From positions 37,733,058-37,797,057 of the forward strand of contig NW_024037059.1 of assembly GCF_015706575.1 (NCBI RefSeq): a stretch of DNA of 64,000 bases, written 5' to 3'. Below, one piece after another: positions 39,801 through 48,141 of the stretch (positions within the stretch are counted from its first letter, which is position 1; each line of letters opens with the position of its first letter). The translations under genes were made by a program, and so were the position numbers. The notes beneath the pieces were generated by a model. It saw nothing but the letters and a program-made list of their open reading frames with translations. It was not told the origin of the DNA and made no database searches. This stretch comes from Patiria miniata. Lineage: Eukaryota; Echinodermata; Asteroidea; Valvatida; Asterinidae.

Positions 39801-42289
39801 CTTAACTGTGTGTGCATATGTAATGTTGAATTCAGTTTCATGTTAGGAATCGTGCCTCTACATACATATATTCAGCCTGTATACTGTTGCGCTTACATGC
39901 AATATACAATATATACAAATATATATACAAATATATTTTATATTTTAGTCAAATCCTGCTAAAAATCTGAGGAAATTGTGGTTAATGGCTGAGCTGATTA
40001 GAAATGCCCATACTGTGAAAAGTTTTTGGTATCAAAAGATGCGCAAGGCTTGAGGCTAAAAAGTCATAACAGCTCGGGTCGCGAAAAAAAATTTTTTCAA
40101 GGCTATCGCGGAAAAAGTCGAGGGCCGCCCCCCCCCCCCGGCCCTTTTATGAGATGAGTCCATTTTGTTTCTTCAGGTCAATCTCAATGGAATCGCTAAG
40201 ACACCTGGGGAGCTGGACGATTACTACAAGAACAAAGGCCCCATCCCCAACTTCTCCAACAAGTTTGGCTGTATTCAGGACGTGGTGGGTTACCAGGCAA
40301 ACAGCTCGGTACTCGGTAAGGACACTCTGAACTTTTGCCTCCAATCATTCATTAGACTTATTTATTTACGATTATTCGGCTAGTGGCCGGGATAGCCCAC
40401 GAAAGTCTTTTGACTTATTTCCACTGGGGTCCCAAGATGTGGAAGGAAGTCACAGTTTTAGTGGGGGGGAAACCCCAGAATGATAAAGTCTAGGGAAAAC
40501 CCACGGAATCAGGCAGGGACTGAAAACCCAATCCATATATTGGTCCAGGCAGGATTCACGCCCGGGTCACCATGGTGGAAAGTGAGGATTGAAAAAAAAA
40601 TAGGCAAAGTCTCTTTTTTTGTTGGACAGTATGTGAGAAGCGTATTCAACTCGGACACGTTAGTCCCTTTTATTGCCCCAAAATAAAGGGACTAACTAAA
40701 GTTAGTTAAACTAAAATAAAGGGGCTTTATTGCCCCAATAAATTGACTCGGACACGTTAGTCCCTTTATTGCCCCAAAGTGCCAAAGCACTCTAAAGTTT
40801 TATGGAGTCATTAGAGAATAAACACAATGTAATACAATGTAATACAATGTAGTAAAGAGGCTAATTGGTCAACCTGTTCCTTTTGGCACAGAGCCAAGCG
40901 GCATGATCATTGGTAACATCTCCGGATCCTGCAAGTCGGGCTTCTACTATGTGAAGGCTCTTCCTAAGACCAACCTCTTCCTCTTGGTCGTGGAGAACTG
41001 GAGGAATTACAGGGAGAGTATGTACTTCAATTTCAACTGCCGCATCACCAACAGGTAAGTATGCTGTCTAAATCACAAGATCACAATTCAAATCACAGCT
41101 AAGTTCACAAGTCAATGCACAAGATTTCTAGTCAAGTTACAAATCACAAGTCAGATCACAAGGTCACAAATCAAATCACGAGATCACAAGTAAGGTCACA
41201 AGTCTATCACAAGATTACAATTTCAAAATCACAAGTCAAATCACAAGGTCACAAGTCAAATCACAAGGTCACAAGTAATGTCACAGCTCAAATCACAAGT
41301 ACGGTCACAAGCCAATGCAGACAATTACTAGTCAAATTACAAAATCACAAGTCAAATTACAAGGTCACAAATCAAATCACAAGGTCACAAGTCAATTCAC
41401 AAGGTCACAAGTCAATTCACATGATCACAAGTAAGGTCACAGATCAAATCACAAGTAGAGTCACAAGCCTAATAACAAGTCATATCACAAGTCAGACCGC
41501 AAGGTCACAAGGCCAAATCGCAATGTCACAGGTAAAGTTAAACCACAAAGTGACATGTAAGAGCACAAGTTACTGCTGTTTAACAGCAAGAAAGGAAATG
41601 CCTTTGTCAAAGGTTCAAAGGTCATCTGAAGAGCTTGTCACATGACTTGTGATTCAGCTTGTGATGTGGCTTGTGATGGTTTTATTACGACTTTTGCAAC
41701 AAGCAACATTGACAGAATTTAACATTGTCTTCAGATGTTGAGTTTTGGTTGTGCATCGTGTTCAATTTGTTTGGCAATTTAGGGATTTTTTGTTTCTCAG
41801 TTCAAAAATTGATTATTTTGTAGCAATAAGCCTGAACAAACCTGCATAGAGAAGACAGTGAAGAAATGTGAAGTTTGAAGAAAAAATTGATATGGGGTTT
41901 TGCTCCCACTACTAAAACCAAAGATTTCTTCATTTGTCCACAGGATTCTATAGGCTTGCAGGCTACAGTGCCATGGGCGCTTTTGAGAATTCGTTTGTTT
42001 CATTACCAGAAAATAAGAGAATAAGTTACACCACATAAGCTAGTGTGATCCTCGATCTTATTTTGCCTTGTTTTGCAGAGTATCTGCGACCGGAGCGTTC
42101 CGAATCATCAACGGCACTTGCGCCCATGAGGATGACACCGCCTCACTGGCGAGCCTGAACCGGTGTCCCGTATCCACAAACTACGAGATCACCAACTGTA
42201 CGTACAACACCGGCACGCCAACAAACACTCAGCTAGCGTGGAGCCTGTTGCTAGTTGGTCTTGGCTCTATTCATCTTGTAGCTCTTTAA
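18860..42289 (+). CDS. VWA and double-Cache domain protein (alpha2/delta, CACHD1, CG16868 class)
   Basis: Twenty-two exons: 18860-19063, 19997-20146, 20901-21037, 21471-21623, 21813-21977, 22807-22935, 23472-23600, 25376-25497, 26303-26406, 28473-28735, 29456-29600, 30498-30644, 31676-31786, 32301-32409, 33687-33924, 35438-35593, 36013-36221, 37017-37218, 38696-38906, 40177-40315, 40892-41054, 42079-42289. They join in phase to 1,198 aa plus TAA. Order: signal peptide (1 to about 32); VWA N-terminal region with WQYFGSVEGVLRKFPG at about 216-231; VWA domain from about 260 with an intact metal site, D268-C-S270-T-S272, probable T352, and D383 in TDG; first Cache region from about 510 (LLGVVGVDCTLEEIENL); second from about 790 (GVFRTYPGH..YYDPTKRPWYHRV); Cys-rich C-terminal part; final hydrophobic stretch WSLLLVGLGSIHLVAL, which suits GPI anchoring. 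Vertebrate alpha2/delta proteins use the metal site to traffic calcium channels; that role here is inference. Closest named type by feel is the insect CG16868-like group. Confidence 0.92.
19226..19747 (-). mobile_element. Family B element, copy 2 (inverted)
   Basis: In intron 1 of the VWA-Cache gene. Ends CTTTAAAGGGAATATACATC and ATTTTCCCTTTAA. The central palindrome at 19558-19581 reads CTGATCGGCCGATCAG and differs from the other copies on both arms. Confidence 0.85.
20335..20660 (+). repeat. Minisatellite, CATCCTCAATCCTCCAAAAT unit
   Basis: Several tandem copies of a roughly 35-40 bp unit containing CCATTCATCCTCAATCCTCC in intron 2 of the VWA-Cache gene. They are followed by an inverted piece GGAGGATTTTGGAGGATTGA at 20640-20659. 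Confidence 0.8.
20695..20815 (-). mobile_element. SINE-like fragment
   Basis: Shares AAAGTGGCCTGCACAAGGAC and CCTCTGATCACAAG with the neighbouring SINE at 21090-21300. Confidence 0.45.
21090..21300 (-). mobile_element. tRNA-derived SINE in intron 3
   Basis: Contains AAAGTGCCTTGCCCAAGGAC, a reversed B-box-like GGATTCGAACC and TCTGATCATGAGTTACAAA. It lies just after exon 3. Confidence 0.55.
22058..22688. mobile_element. Inverted-repeat element with TAAGGCCGAAAATCCATG ends
   Basis: The left end TAAGGCCGAAAATCCATGTG returns in reverse at the right (CACATGGATGTTCGGCCTAA) with two mismatches. 631 bp, in intron 5 of the VWA-Cache gene. Confidence 0.75.
23953..24335. mobile_element. Family A element, copy 2
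   Basis: Ends GGCCAACAGCTTCGG and GGCTGATGGCC. The internal sequence matches 434-710 in inverted order. In intron 7 of the VWA-Cache gene. Confidence 0.7.
24478..24660 (+). repeat. Dispersed repeat family E, copy 2
   Basis: Matches 17875-18110 over GTATTCAACGCCATCA and CCCCAAAATGCCGATGCA. It directly abuts a family C copy. Confidence 0.6.
24677..25226 (+). mobile_element. Family C element, copy 2
   Basis: Contains AGAGTCCATCATTTGCAGCT at the left and CAAATGATGGACTATACC at the right. The body matches 27389-27909 closely. In intron 7 of the VWA-Cache gene. Confidence 0.8.
25597..26098. mobile_element. Inverted-repeat element with GGGTGCGTTCG ends
   Basis: Left GGGTGCGTTCGTTTAGCTCA, right GGTGAGCTACTCGAACGCACCC (20 of these bases paired). 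The internal motif GTTCGATTAGC occurs on both sides. 502 bp in intron 8. I could not find a convincing target duplication. Confidence 0.7.
27255..27940. mobile_element. Hairpin element, copy 1, interrupted by family C
   Basis: Left outer arm CAGTATACAAACATTGAG; inner hairpin 27283-27386 (GTGAAATGGGAGGAA..TTCCTCCCATTTCAC); then a family C insertion at 27389-27909; then the right outer arm CATTCAATATTTG..TATAACTG. The outer arms match the hairpins at 30133 and 57128. Confidence 0.6.
27389..27909 (+). mobile_element. Family C element, copy 3 (best preserved)
   Basis: Ends TTTAAAGGTAGAGTCCATCA and GATGGACTCTACCTTTAAA are inverted repeats. 521 bp in intron 9 of the VWA-Cache gene. Inserted inside a hairpin element. 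Confidence 0.85.
28990..29336 (+). mobile_element. piggyBac-type MITE, family P1, copy 2
   Basis: TTAACCCTCCTAC at the left and CAGGAGGGTTAA at the right, so a clean TTAA on both sides. Its body is the reverse complement of 8942-9286. In intron 10. Confidence 0.8.
30133..30294. mobile_element. Hairpin element, copy 2
   Basis: Outer arms GATAATGAATGTTT and AAACATTCATTATTTGTATAC. Inner stem at 30157-30272 (TGCAATAGAAGGAATATTTT and its reverse complement). The loop contains CATTAAACTTGGC and GCCTCGTTGAATGG. In intron 11. Confidence 0.75.
30724..30800 (+). repeat. tRNA-like sequence (pseudo-tRNA or SINE head)
   Basis: The A box TAGCTCAGTTGG at 30733-30744 and B box GGTTCAAACCC at 30777-30787 are both intact. 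The T stem and acceptor stem pair poorly, so this is probably a tRNA-derived repeat head and not a working tRNA. Confidence 0.5.
32516..33238. mobile_element. Palindrome-rich element with TGATTTCAC ends, copy 1
   Basis: Left ACTGATTTCACGAAGCCC, right TTTTGTGAAATCAGCCCC. Both ends are packed with short repeats of CTTAAGACGAGT-like and CTAGGATCGAT-like words. In intron 14. Confidence 0.65.
33945..34550. mobile_element. piggyBac-type MITE with TTAA duplication
   Basis: TTAACCCTTTCCTTACCA at the left and TGGTAATGAAAGGGTTAA at the right form terminal inverted repeats with TTAA at both outer edges. GGGCGACTTT(T/A)GTCGAC is repeated twice near the left end. 606 bp in intron 15, 21 bp after the exon 15 donor. 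Confidence 0.85.
34766..34960 (+). mobile_element. tRNA-derived SINE, family 1, truncated
   Basis: The A-box-like CTTGTGGTCCGG and B box GGGTTCGAGTCCAGCCTGG are followed by the same body as 10985-11307. The 3' end is missing. Confidence 0.65.
34974..35017. repeat. Short perfect hairpin
   Basis: ATACTGATGTGACTGCATT, a six-base loop, then AATGCAGTCACATCAGTAT. Confidence 0.85.
36301..36837 (+). mobile_element. Family B element, copy 3
   Basis: In intron 17 of the VWA-Cache gene. Same body as 3884-4418; central palindrome GTGGTCGGCCGACCAC. Confidence 0.85.
37327..37988. mobile_element. Palindrome-rich element with TGATTTCAC-like ends, copy 2
   Basis: Left GCACCCGATTTCACGAAGCG, right TTTGATGAAATCAGGTGC. 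Both ends are built of CGACGCGTCG and TACGACGTGT words. Same architecture as 32516-33238 but with different internal words. In intron 18. Confidence 0.65.
37995..38234 (+). pseudogene. LINE 3'-end protein remnant
   Basis: Open frame ending in TGA with RRLRLAGRRVRHPEVAASQL, then ILWEPTRG, RRDTGL, AEIRTAM and RDVWRAFV. This is the familiar ending of LINE reverse-transcriptase ORFs (HxxRHP-like, LWEP, DxxxW). The reverse-transcriptase core is absent. It begins directly after the palindrome-rich element. Intron 18 of the VWA-Cache gene. Confidence 0.65.
38985..39740 (+). repeat. Minisatellite, about 41-bp unit, split by an insertion
   Basis: Tandem units of TTTCTGGTTGCAGAAGTGGG followed by ATTCTCACTGAAGTTCAGAAG occur at about 38985-39123 and 39445-39740, in intron 19. 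A larger 12-unit-word variant with GTTTGACCAGGCAGCACCTG recurs twice. The element at 39124-39444 interrupts the array. Confidence 0.85.
39124..39444. mobile_element. Inverted-repeat element inserted into the minisatellite
   Basis: Ends CATTACTGGACCAAGCCCAG and CTGGGCTTGGTCCAGTAATG. The perfect inverted repeats run about 31 bp. 321 bp. Little or no target duplication can be seen. Confidence 0.85.
40390..40600 (-). mobile_element. tRNA-derived SINE, family 2, copy 2
   Basis: Shares GGGACTGAAAACCCAATCCA and the reversed B-box region (GGCAGGATTCACGCCCGGGT) with 5336-5650. In intron 20. Confidence 0.6.
41083..41580 (+). repeat. Minisatellite of AAGTCAAATCACAAGGTCAC type
   Basis: Irregular tandem copies of a unit of about 8-20 bp built from GTCACAAG and AATCACAAG, filling the start of intron 21 of the VWA-Cache gene. 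It happens to stay open for 176 codons, but the frame is pure repeat. Confidence 0.9.
41815..42035 (-). mobile_element. SINE family 2 body fragment
   Basis: Contains TGTTTCATTACCAGAAAATA and AAGCCTGAACAAACCTG, which match parts of the SINE at 5336-5650. Intron 21. Confidence 0.35.
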
Positions 42290-42576
42290 AACAGGTGTGT
42301 TACATTTGGAATGGTCTCTGTAGACAAGTACCCCCTCAAGTGGTAACAAAGGGAGAGTTGGGGAAGACCACTTGGAGGGACATTCGAACCATTTCCGACA
42401 GCGCCTGGCACTCTTGCGAAGAGCTCTGAGTTTGTGTAGGTACAGAAGTGGTCTGTGTTCTTTGCACCATACACTCATGGACCAGTACAGGCATAGGTTG
42501 TGTCCTTCCTGCTTGGGCTTTTGAAGATGGTAACAAGCCCCATCTACCCTTCCATGTTGACAAGTTATAAAAATAC

Positions 42577-43104
42577 TAAAGGTAGAGTATATCATTTATC
42601 ATTTGTTCATTTTTTTTTTAGTTTGAAGCAACAAAAGTGCTCAAAATCTAAAGACGGGTGCTTAACAACCAACCTGATGAAGTTTTAGCACAGTGAATGC
42701 TGTATGATCCGAGAGAAAAAAAAAAATTCTAGGATCTTGATTTTGATTCAAAAGTTGCCCAGTCATGTTTTGAATTGCGCCCGAGATCAGCGTCCGGACC
42801 ACGTTCTCATTCAGCTGATTCTCATTCAGCTACGCGATGTCACGCACTTAACCGATGAATTTTAGCAACCGCGCACATACACGGCTTTGCCGAATTAAAA
42901 ACGAACTATTAACGGAAATTTCCAAAAATGCGTCTTTAGACACATCTTTGGAAATGACATTCTTTCATTGTATTCTCTAAAATGACAGCATGGCAGAAAG
43001 AATTCACAGGGACTTTATTGCTATCTTCAAACCAAGTATGCTTTTCAACAATAATATCGTCAGTTACTTTTTTGATAGCTGCAAATGATATACTCTACCT
43101 TTAA
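42577..43104 (-). mobile_element. Family C element, copy 4
   Basis: Ends CTAAAGGTAGAGTATATCAT and ATGATATACTCTACCTTTAA. It lies 290 bp downstream of the VWA-Cache stop codon, probably in its 3' UTR. Confidence 0.8.
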
Positions 43105-43429
43105 ACTCAGTTATTTGGTACATTCTGGGTGTACGTGTTATTAATTTGTGAAAGTATTCAGGAAGACAGGGTTAAGTGGATTTAAAATTCACTGAGTGCA
43201 ATGAAAATGTTGAAAACAATTTGTTTTTTTCTGTTACGGAAATAGGTTTTTAAAACCCAATCGTAAAATCAAGTTAGGCTATTGAAACTCATCTGAATGT
43301 TAAGATGCCAAATTCTATACCCTTGTTAGTGATTTGTTATATTTTGTTGTTTTCAACAGTATTAGTTTCAACAGTATCTGTAATAGCAGTGTACCAAGGA
43401 AGGAAAATACTGTTACTAACTAGTTAACT

Positions 43430-43873
43430 TGGCTAACTACCAAACTAGTTACCTAGTTAACAAACAAGTTAAATAAGTTAACTATTGATATATTTGCAGA
43501 ACCTTTTATAGGAAGTTGTACACATTTTTCCTCAAAGAAGTGTTTGTCAGTATTTACTGGATATTGTTTTTGAATGAGATTCTAACTAGTTAACAAACTA
43601 GTTAACTAGGTTTATAATCATTGATATATTCACAAAACCTTTTATAGGAAGTGTGTACAAATATTTCCTCAGAGAAGTGCTTTTCAGTACTTACTGGGAC
43701 CACTGGGTATTGTTTTTGAATGAGATTCAAACTAGTTATCAAACTAGTCAACTAGGTTTATAGACATTGGTATATTCACAGAACCTTTTATAGGAAGTAT
43801 GTAGAAATATTTTCCAAAAGAAATGCTTGCCAGTATTTATCACCTATCATTTTTGAATGAGGTTCGTGTTGGT
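43430..43873 (+). repeat. Tandem repeat, about 140-bp unit, 2.7 copies
   Basis: Each unit runs TTGATATATTCACAGAACCT, then TTTTATAGGAAGT, TTTTTGAATGAGATTC and AACTAGTTAACAAACTAG. Copies begin near 43480, 43621 and 43766 and decay toward the right. Confidence 0.85.
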
Positions 43874-44055
43874 TTTGTCGTGGTAGATAAATTTTTACCA
43901 TTATTTATATAGAATTAATATATTTATTTATTGAGCTCTGTGGAGTTGGAGTTTTGAAGATATTATTGAAAGTACCTTCAAATGAGTTGTAAGTGGTTGT
44001 GCATTTTATACTGAATAGACGCTTTATGGAGGCATTGTGAGGAATGTGTACTCTG

Positions 44056-45265
44056 CAGGGTGAGTAAAAAAAACACCCAAAACGGCATCCTCAATTTTTG
44101 AAGAAGTTCTGCATGTTGCGCGTTCATGATCTAGGATGTGAAATCCCAAGTTATAAGCTTTCTTTTCAGATTCAATGAAATCGCCGATGTACTTTTCCAG
44201 TTACGGAATTTTAAACACAAACACAGTTTTATAAGTTTGCCCACGGATCGCAATAAAGCAAATATATTTCAGCAAAACGAAGACCATTCACATATCAAAA
44301 ATACATCAGAACTCTCTCATAAACCATGATAACTGGCACATATCATAACCTTTATTTAAAAACCTGCTGCTTCCAATGTTAAAACAACATGCTTTATAAT
44401 GTCAAGAGTTGATAGTCTTGCCCTGCCTTCTACTTGGCTACCCCGGAGACTTATGGGATTATTCAGATATCATTTCATGATACGACATGGTTTCATTTTA
44501 CCGAAATATCACGTACCTTAATTTAACCCTGGCCCCCTAGTACTTCCTCAGGACTTCCCTGCTAAATCAACCCGAGTCCAACCGGACTTTCCTGCTCAAT
44601 CCACTGTGCCTCATTTTCAGTTGTCTGCTGAATCCAATGTAGCCCCATAAATGTGGCCAATTTGCTGGACTACCTCCGTAAACATAGGCCACACATCCAC
44701 ATGTACATAAAACGTGTCGCACTTTGCCAAATTTTGATTTTCATATTTAGGCTTAGTCTGTACGTTTTTTTTTGCTTTAGAAGCATACTCACCCTCTTTA
44801 TAGGTTAATCAGACAGTGCTGCCTTTTTCAGATGTCTAATTTTTGTGAAATTTCATGTTGAAATTTTGATACGCAAACGTGTGTAAATGAATCTGGAAAT
44901 TTCACGAAAAATTTATTTTTTATAATGCGGTTCAGTTGCCTGCTGAATCCAACATCTTGCATGAGGAATGTACACAAGGGGTTTACTGCTCAATATAACA
45001 GGCTCCATCGGGTATATGATATAGCTGGATCCTGTTGGATTCAGCAGGGTTGGGGTCAAATGTGATCTGTGGACAAATGTCTAAAAAGTGTTTGTGTTCA
45101 AAAGTCCATACCTGGAAAAGTACATGAGTGATTTGAATGATTCTTGTACTAAAAGAAAGCTTATGAATGGCCTTTAATATCCTAGATCTGGAAAGCGCTA
45201 CATGCAGGACCGCCTTACAAAATAGGGGGCGCCATTTAGGTTTCCCTTTTTTTTTACTCGCCCTG
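44056..45265. mobile_element. CAGGGTGAGT element, long copy with internal insertion
   Basis: Ends CAGGGTGAGTAAAAAAAACA and TTTTTTTTACTCGCCCTG. The flanking parts match 53900-54497. Extra sequence from about 44523 to 45055 is absent from that copy and contains half of a large palindrome (44640-44930). Confidence 0.75.
44640..44930 (+). repeat. One arm of the large palindromic element
   Basis: GTAGCCCCATAAATGTGGCC through CACCCTCTTTATAGG matches the left arm of 62500-62979. The right arm is missing. Confidence 0.8.
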
Positions 45266-45563
45266 TCACATTAACAACTTTGGTAAATACATGTACATTT
45301 CTGATGATCACTTTATCTTTCAATTACTCAAAAATCAGTTAGCTTTGTTACTCCCAGTTTGATACTTAACTTTTTGTGATCACTGACAATCCTTTGTAAG
45401 ATGTAATTGTGTAAAGTTGTAAAATGCACCATACCAAGTAGCAGCATTGATAAGTATTTGATAAAGTGTAATAGATAACGTAACCACATGGATTGTCCAT
45501 TGAACAACAAAATTGTGTTCTCTTATTATTGCAGTTTTACACATAAACTTAAAATATTTTCCG

Positions 45564-46098
45564 TTAAAGGGAATATACAACATTTGCAAACATCGAAAAA
45601 TAAAACTACCAAGTTTTTACGAAATACCTTACTAGGATGTTGGTAAATGACAGTCTTAAGCATCCTGTAAAATTATGGCACCTGGTGTTAAGTCATTTTC
45701 AAGAAAATTGTATTTTTGTATACATTTCCAACGGTAGTCGGCCGACCACCGTTGGAAAAACCTAACTATTTTTCAACTACTGCTCCAACTTTACTACACT
45801 TTTTACAGTCCAAATTTTGTTTGCTATTGGTTACATGTTCATGAACGGGTGCAGGCCAGCTAGACTGGTTCCCTTACCTTACAATTTTCCGGCATTTATA
45901 AATTGATCCATTTTATCTTTAGTGGAGTCAAGGAACCAGACTACTTGAACATTTTTGTTTTTCTTAGTTTTTCCAGCTTTTTCGAACACAAAACTTCAAA
46001 CATGTCAGTGTAACAATATTTGATCTATTATACCAACCCCTCAAATAGTTCATTTCTGAAAATTACAGCAAAAGCCAATGATGTACATTCCCTTTTAA
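45564..46098 (+). mobile_element. Family B element, copy 4
   Basis: TTAAAGGGAATATACAACAT at the left, GATGTACATTCCC at the right. Body as in copies 1 and 3. Confidence 0.85.
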
Positions 46099-48141
46099 GC
46101 AGACATACGAAATTAGGCCAAAAACTCAACAACAGCACTTTTCAGTAAATATCACCCAAGTACTGTTCGGTTGGTACTAATCATGTGCAATTTTGAACTA
46201 CAGTATTAATCCACATTTGAGTTTGTTTCAATATTCATAGACGTAATTTATCGCAAAGAGGTAAAGTGACTGACATTATTTTAGCTTGTAGATATTTATT
46301 CAGCTGTAAATGCAAGAGGTTTAACAGTACTTAGAATTATGTGTGTTCAGTTGGTATTCGATCTGAAATTTATGAGCAATATAAGTCTATTGACTTGACA
46401 GTGGTTGTGAGTAGAAATGTGTTGAACTGTTTAATCTACAAGAGTCTTAGTGCAATAAACAAATTCCCCCAGATAGGGAGTTGACTGTCAATATCTTGCG
46501 AGGATTTTTTTAAGCTCTGGCAGGAGCTTCCACATGTCGCTTGCTGGTCGGTCGGACGGTCCGTCTGTCTGTCTGTCCCCGAAAATTGACCAAAATACGG
46601 TGTTCCATATGTGCCATCGGCGTCACATTTTTCGGCGTTGTATTTTTCAGCTCTGGCAGGAATCATTGTGATCGATTTCATGTAAGACTTTCATGCAAGA
46701 CTTCTTGCAACACGGCCAGAGCTTATTGTGCGCTCGCTTTTTTTTTTAAAGTCAAGCGGGAACTCGAGAAGCAATTTGAGGGATATTGGCCCACTGCATG
46801 AAGACACAGAGTATCTGTTCATGTGAATCACGGAGGGAAAATTCCCGAGGCAGGATTTTTTTTCCTGGATTACAAATTTATAGGTGAGGGAAAATAGAAG
46901 CCGCGGCATCTTCGGACCATTTCATTCACGGAAATTATCCAATTTTTTACCAAGATGAAGTGATTTGTAAAGTTATGTTGCTACCAGCGGGATGTCGCGC
47001 TTGGCGCGGCACCCGCTAGCAGGGTGGAGTCATAATGTTTACTTTGACCTCAATTTGCATGTTGACCCCAAAGTGGGCGTGGTAAGCCTTGGTGAAGCTA
47101 TTTTGCCATATTTGTTATCATTAACGATATGTTTACGTAATAGCGTTACGTTTTGGAGTGTTTTCATAGAGGTAATGTAATATTTAATAATTCAAAGTTT
47201 GAAAGAAACAAATTTGCTCAAAAAGCAAAATCGGGACATTATATACAACCACGGAGCTTCATGTTTTAACTAAGCCTCCCCATTGACCCTTGCATTTTGT
47301 GTTACCGCGAACTTCTTAGGCCTTTTTACAAAAAAAAGTGACACATAGACATGACACAGACAGCGTAGCTTTGATGCTGTAATTTCCTCGATCTAGAACG
47401 GTCACGTGTAAAGTTTTGGAAAAACGAATTGCGACATCACTAGTTGGGCCTACGTCGCTGAAAACGCAATAAGTATGTAGATATCGGTGCGCGAATAAAC
47501 TTCCTTGCACCCGATGTCACAACTAGGGTAAGGGCAAATCGCGGCTCAAGTTGAGGTATACGCATGAGTGATGCAGTCAACAAATGATTTTCCAAATTAG
47601 GGCCCTACACATGTATTTTTCCCCTTGAGAAGTTGCAGGGCGTTATATTGACAGCAGAGCAAACAGACAACGTACTCGGTCAACTTTTCGTGTTTGATCA
47701 CGTTCCAAACGTCCCATTGACATGGGCGTGTCCAGTTGTATACTAGGATCAACAACAAAAAGTTTCAGCGCGCACTCGGCAACCGCCGCCTGTCCAACCA
47801 TTATTCTTGATCCTATAACTTAAGATTAAAGGCAAATATTGTAAAAAAGATGAGTAATGTTTACACAAAGTGCAATGAATAATGCAGATTTTACGATCTA
47901 TTGATTTGCCCACCCGGCACCCACACACTAGCACCGTCAACCTTTGTACCCGTACTTTAATAGTGCAGTGATAGGCTTTATACGTCTTTGACAAAAACTT
48001 CACAACAACCGAAGTGATCATGACTCGCTGATACATGTATTACATTGTGCATCATCGGAATCTACACGCATGAACGCCCAACCGGGAACTACACATAAAA
48101 CTAACGTTATAGTTTCCTCGTTCAAAAAACACCTTGTCACG
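46099..48141. other. Gene-free interval upstream of the carboxypeptidase gene
   Basis: I find no exon. It contains a short (GTCT)n microsatellite at about 46560-46578 and AT-rich unique sequence. The promoter of the carboxypeptidase gene should lie at its right end, but no clear TATA box is seen. Confidence 0.4.

Noticed and set aside
41115..41645. 176-codon open frame on the plus strand
   Set aside because: It is read through a simple minisatellite in an intron and continues only because the unit lacks stops.
48070..48141. Upstream in-frame ATG of the carboxypeptidase gene
   Set aside because: It would add 24 polar residues before the signal peptide; the ATG at 48142 gives a proper secretory start.
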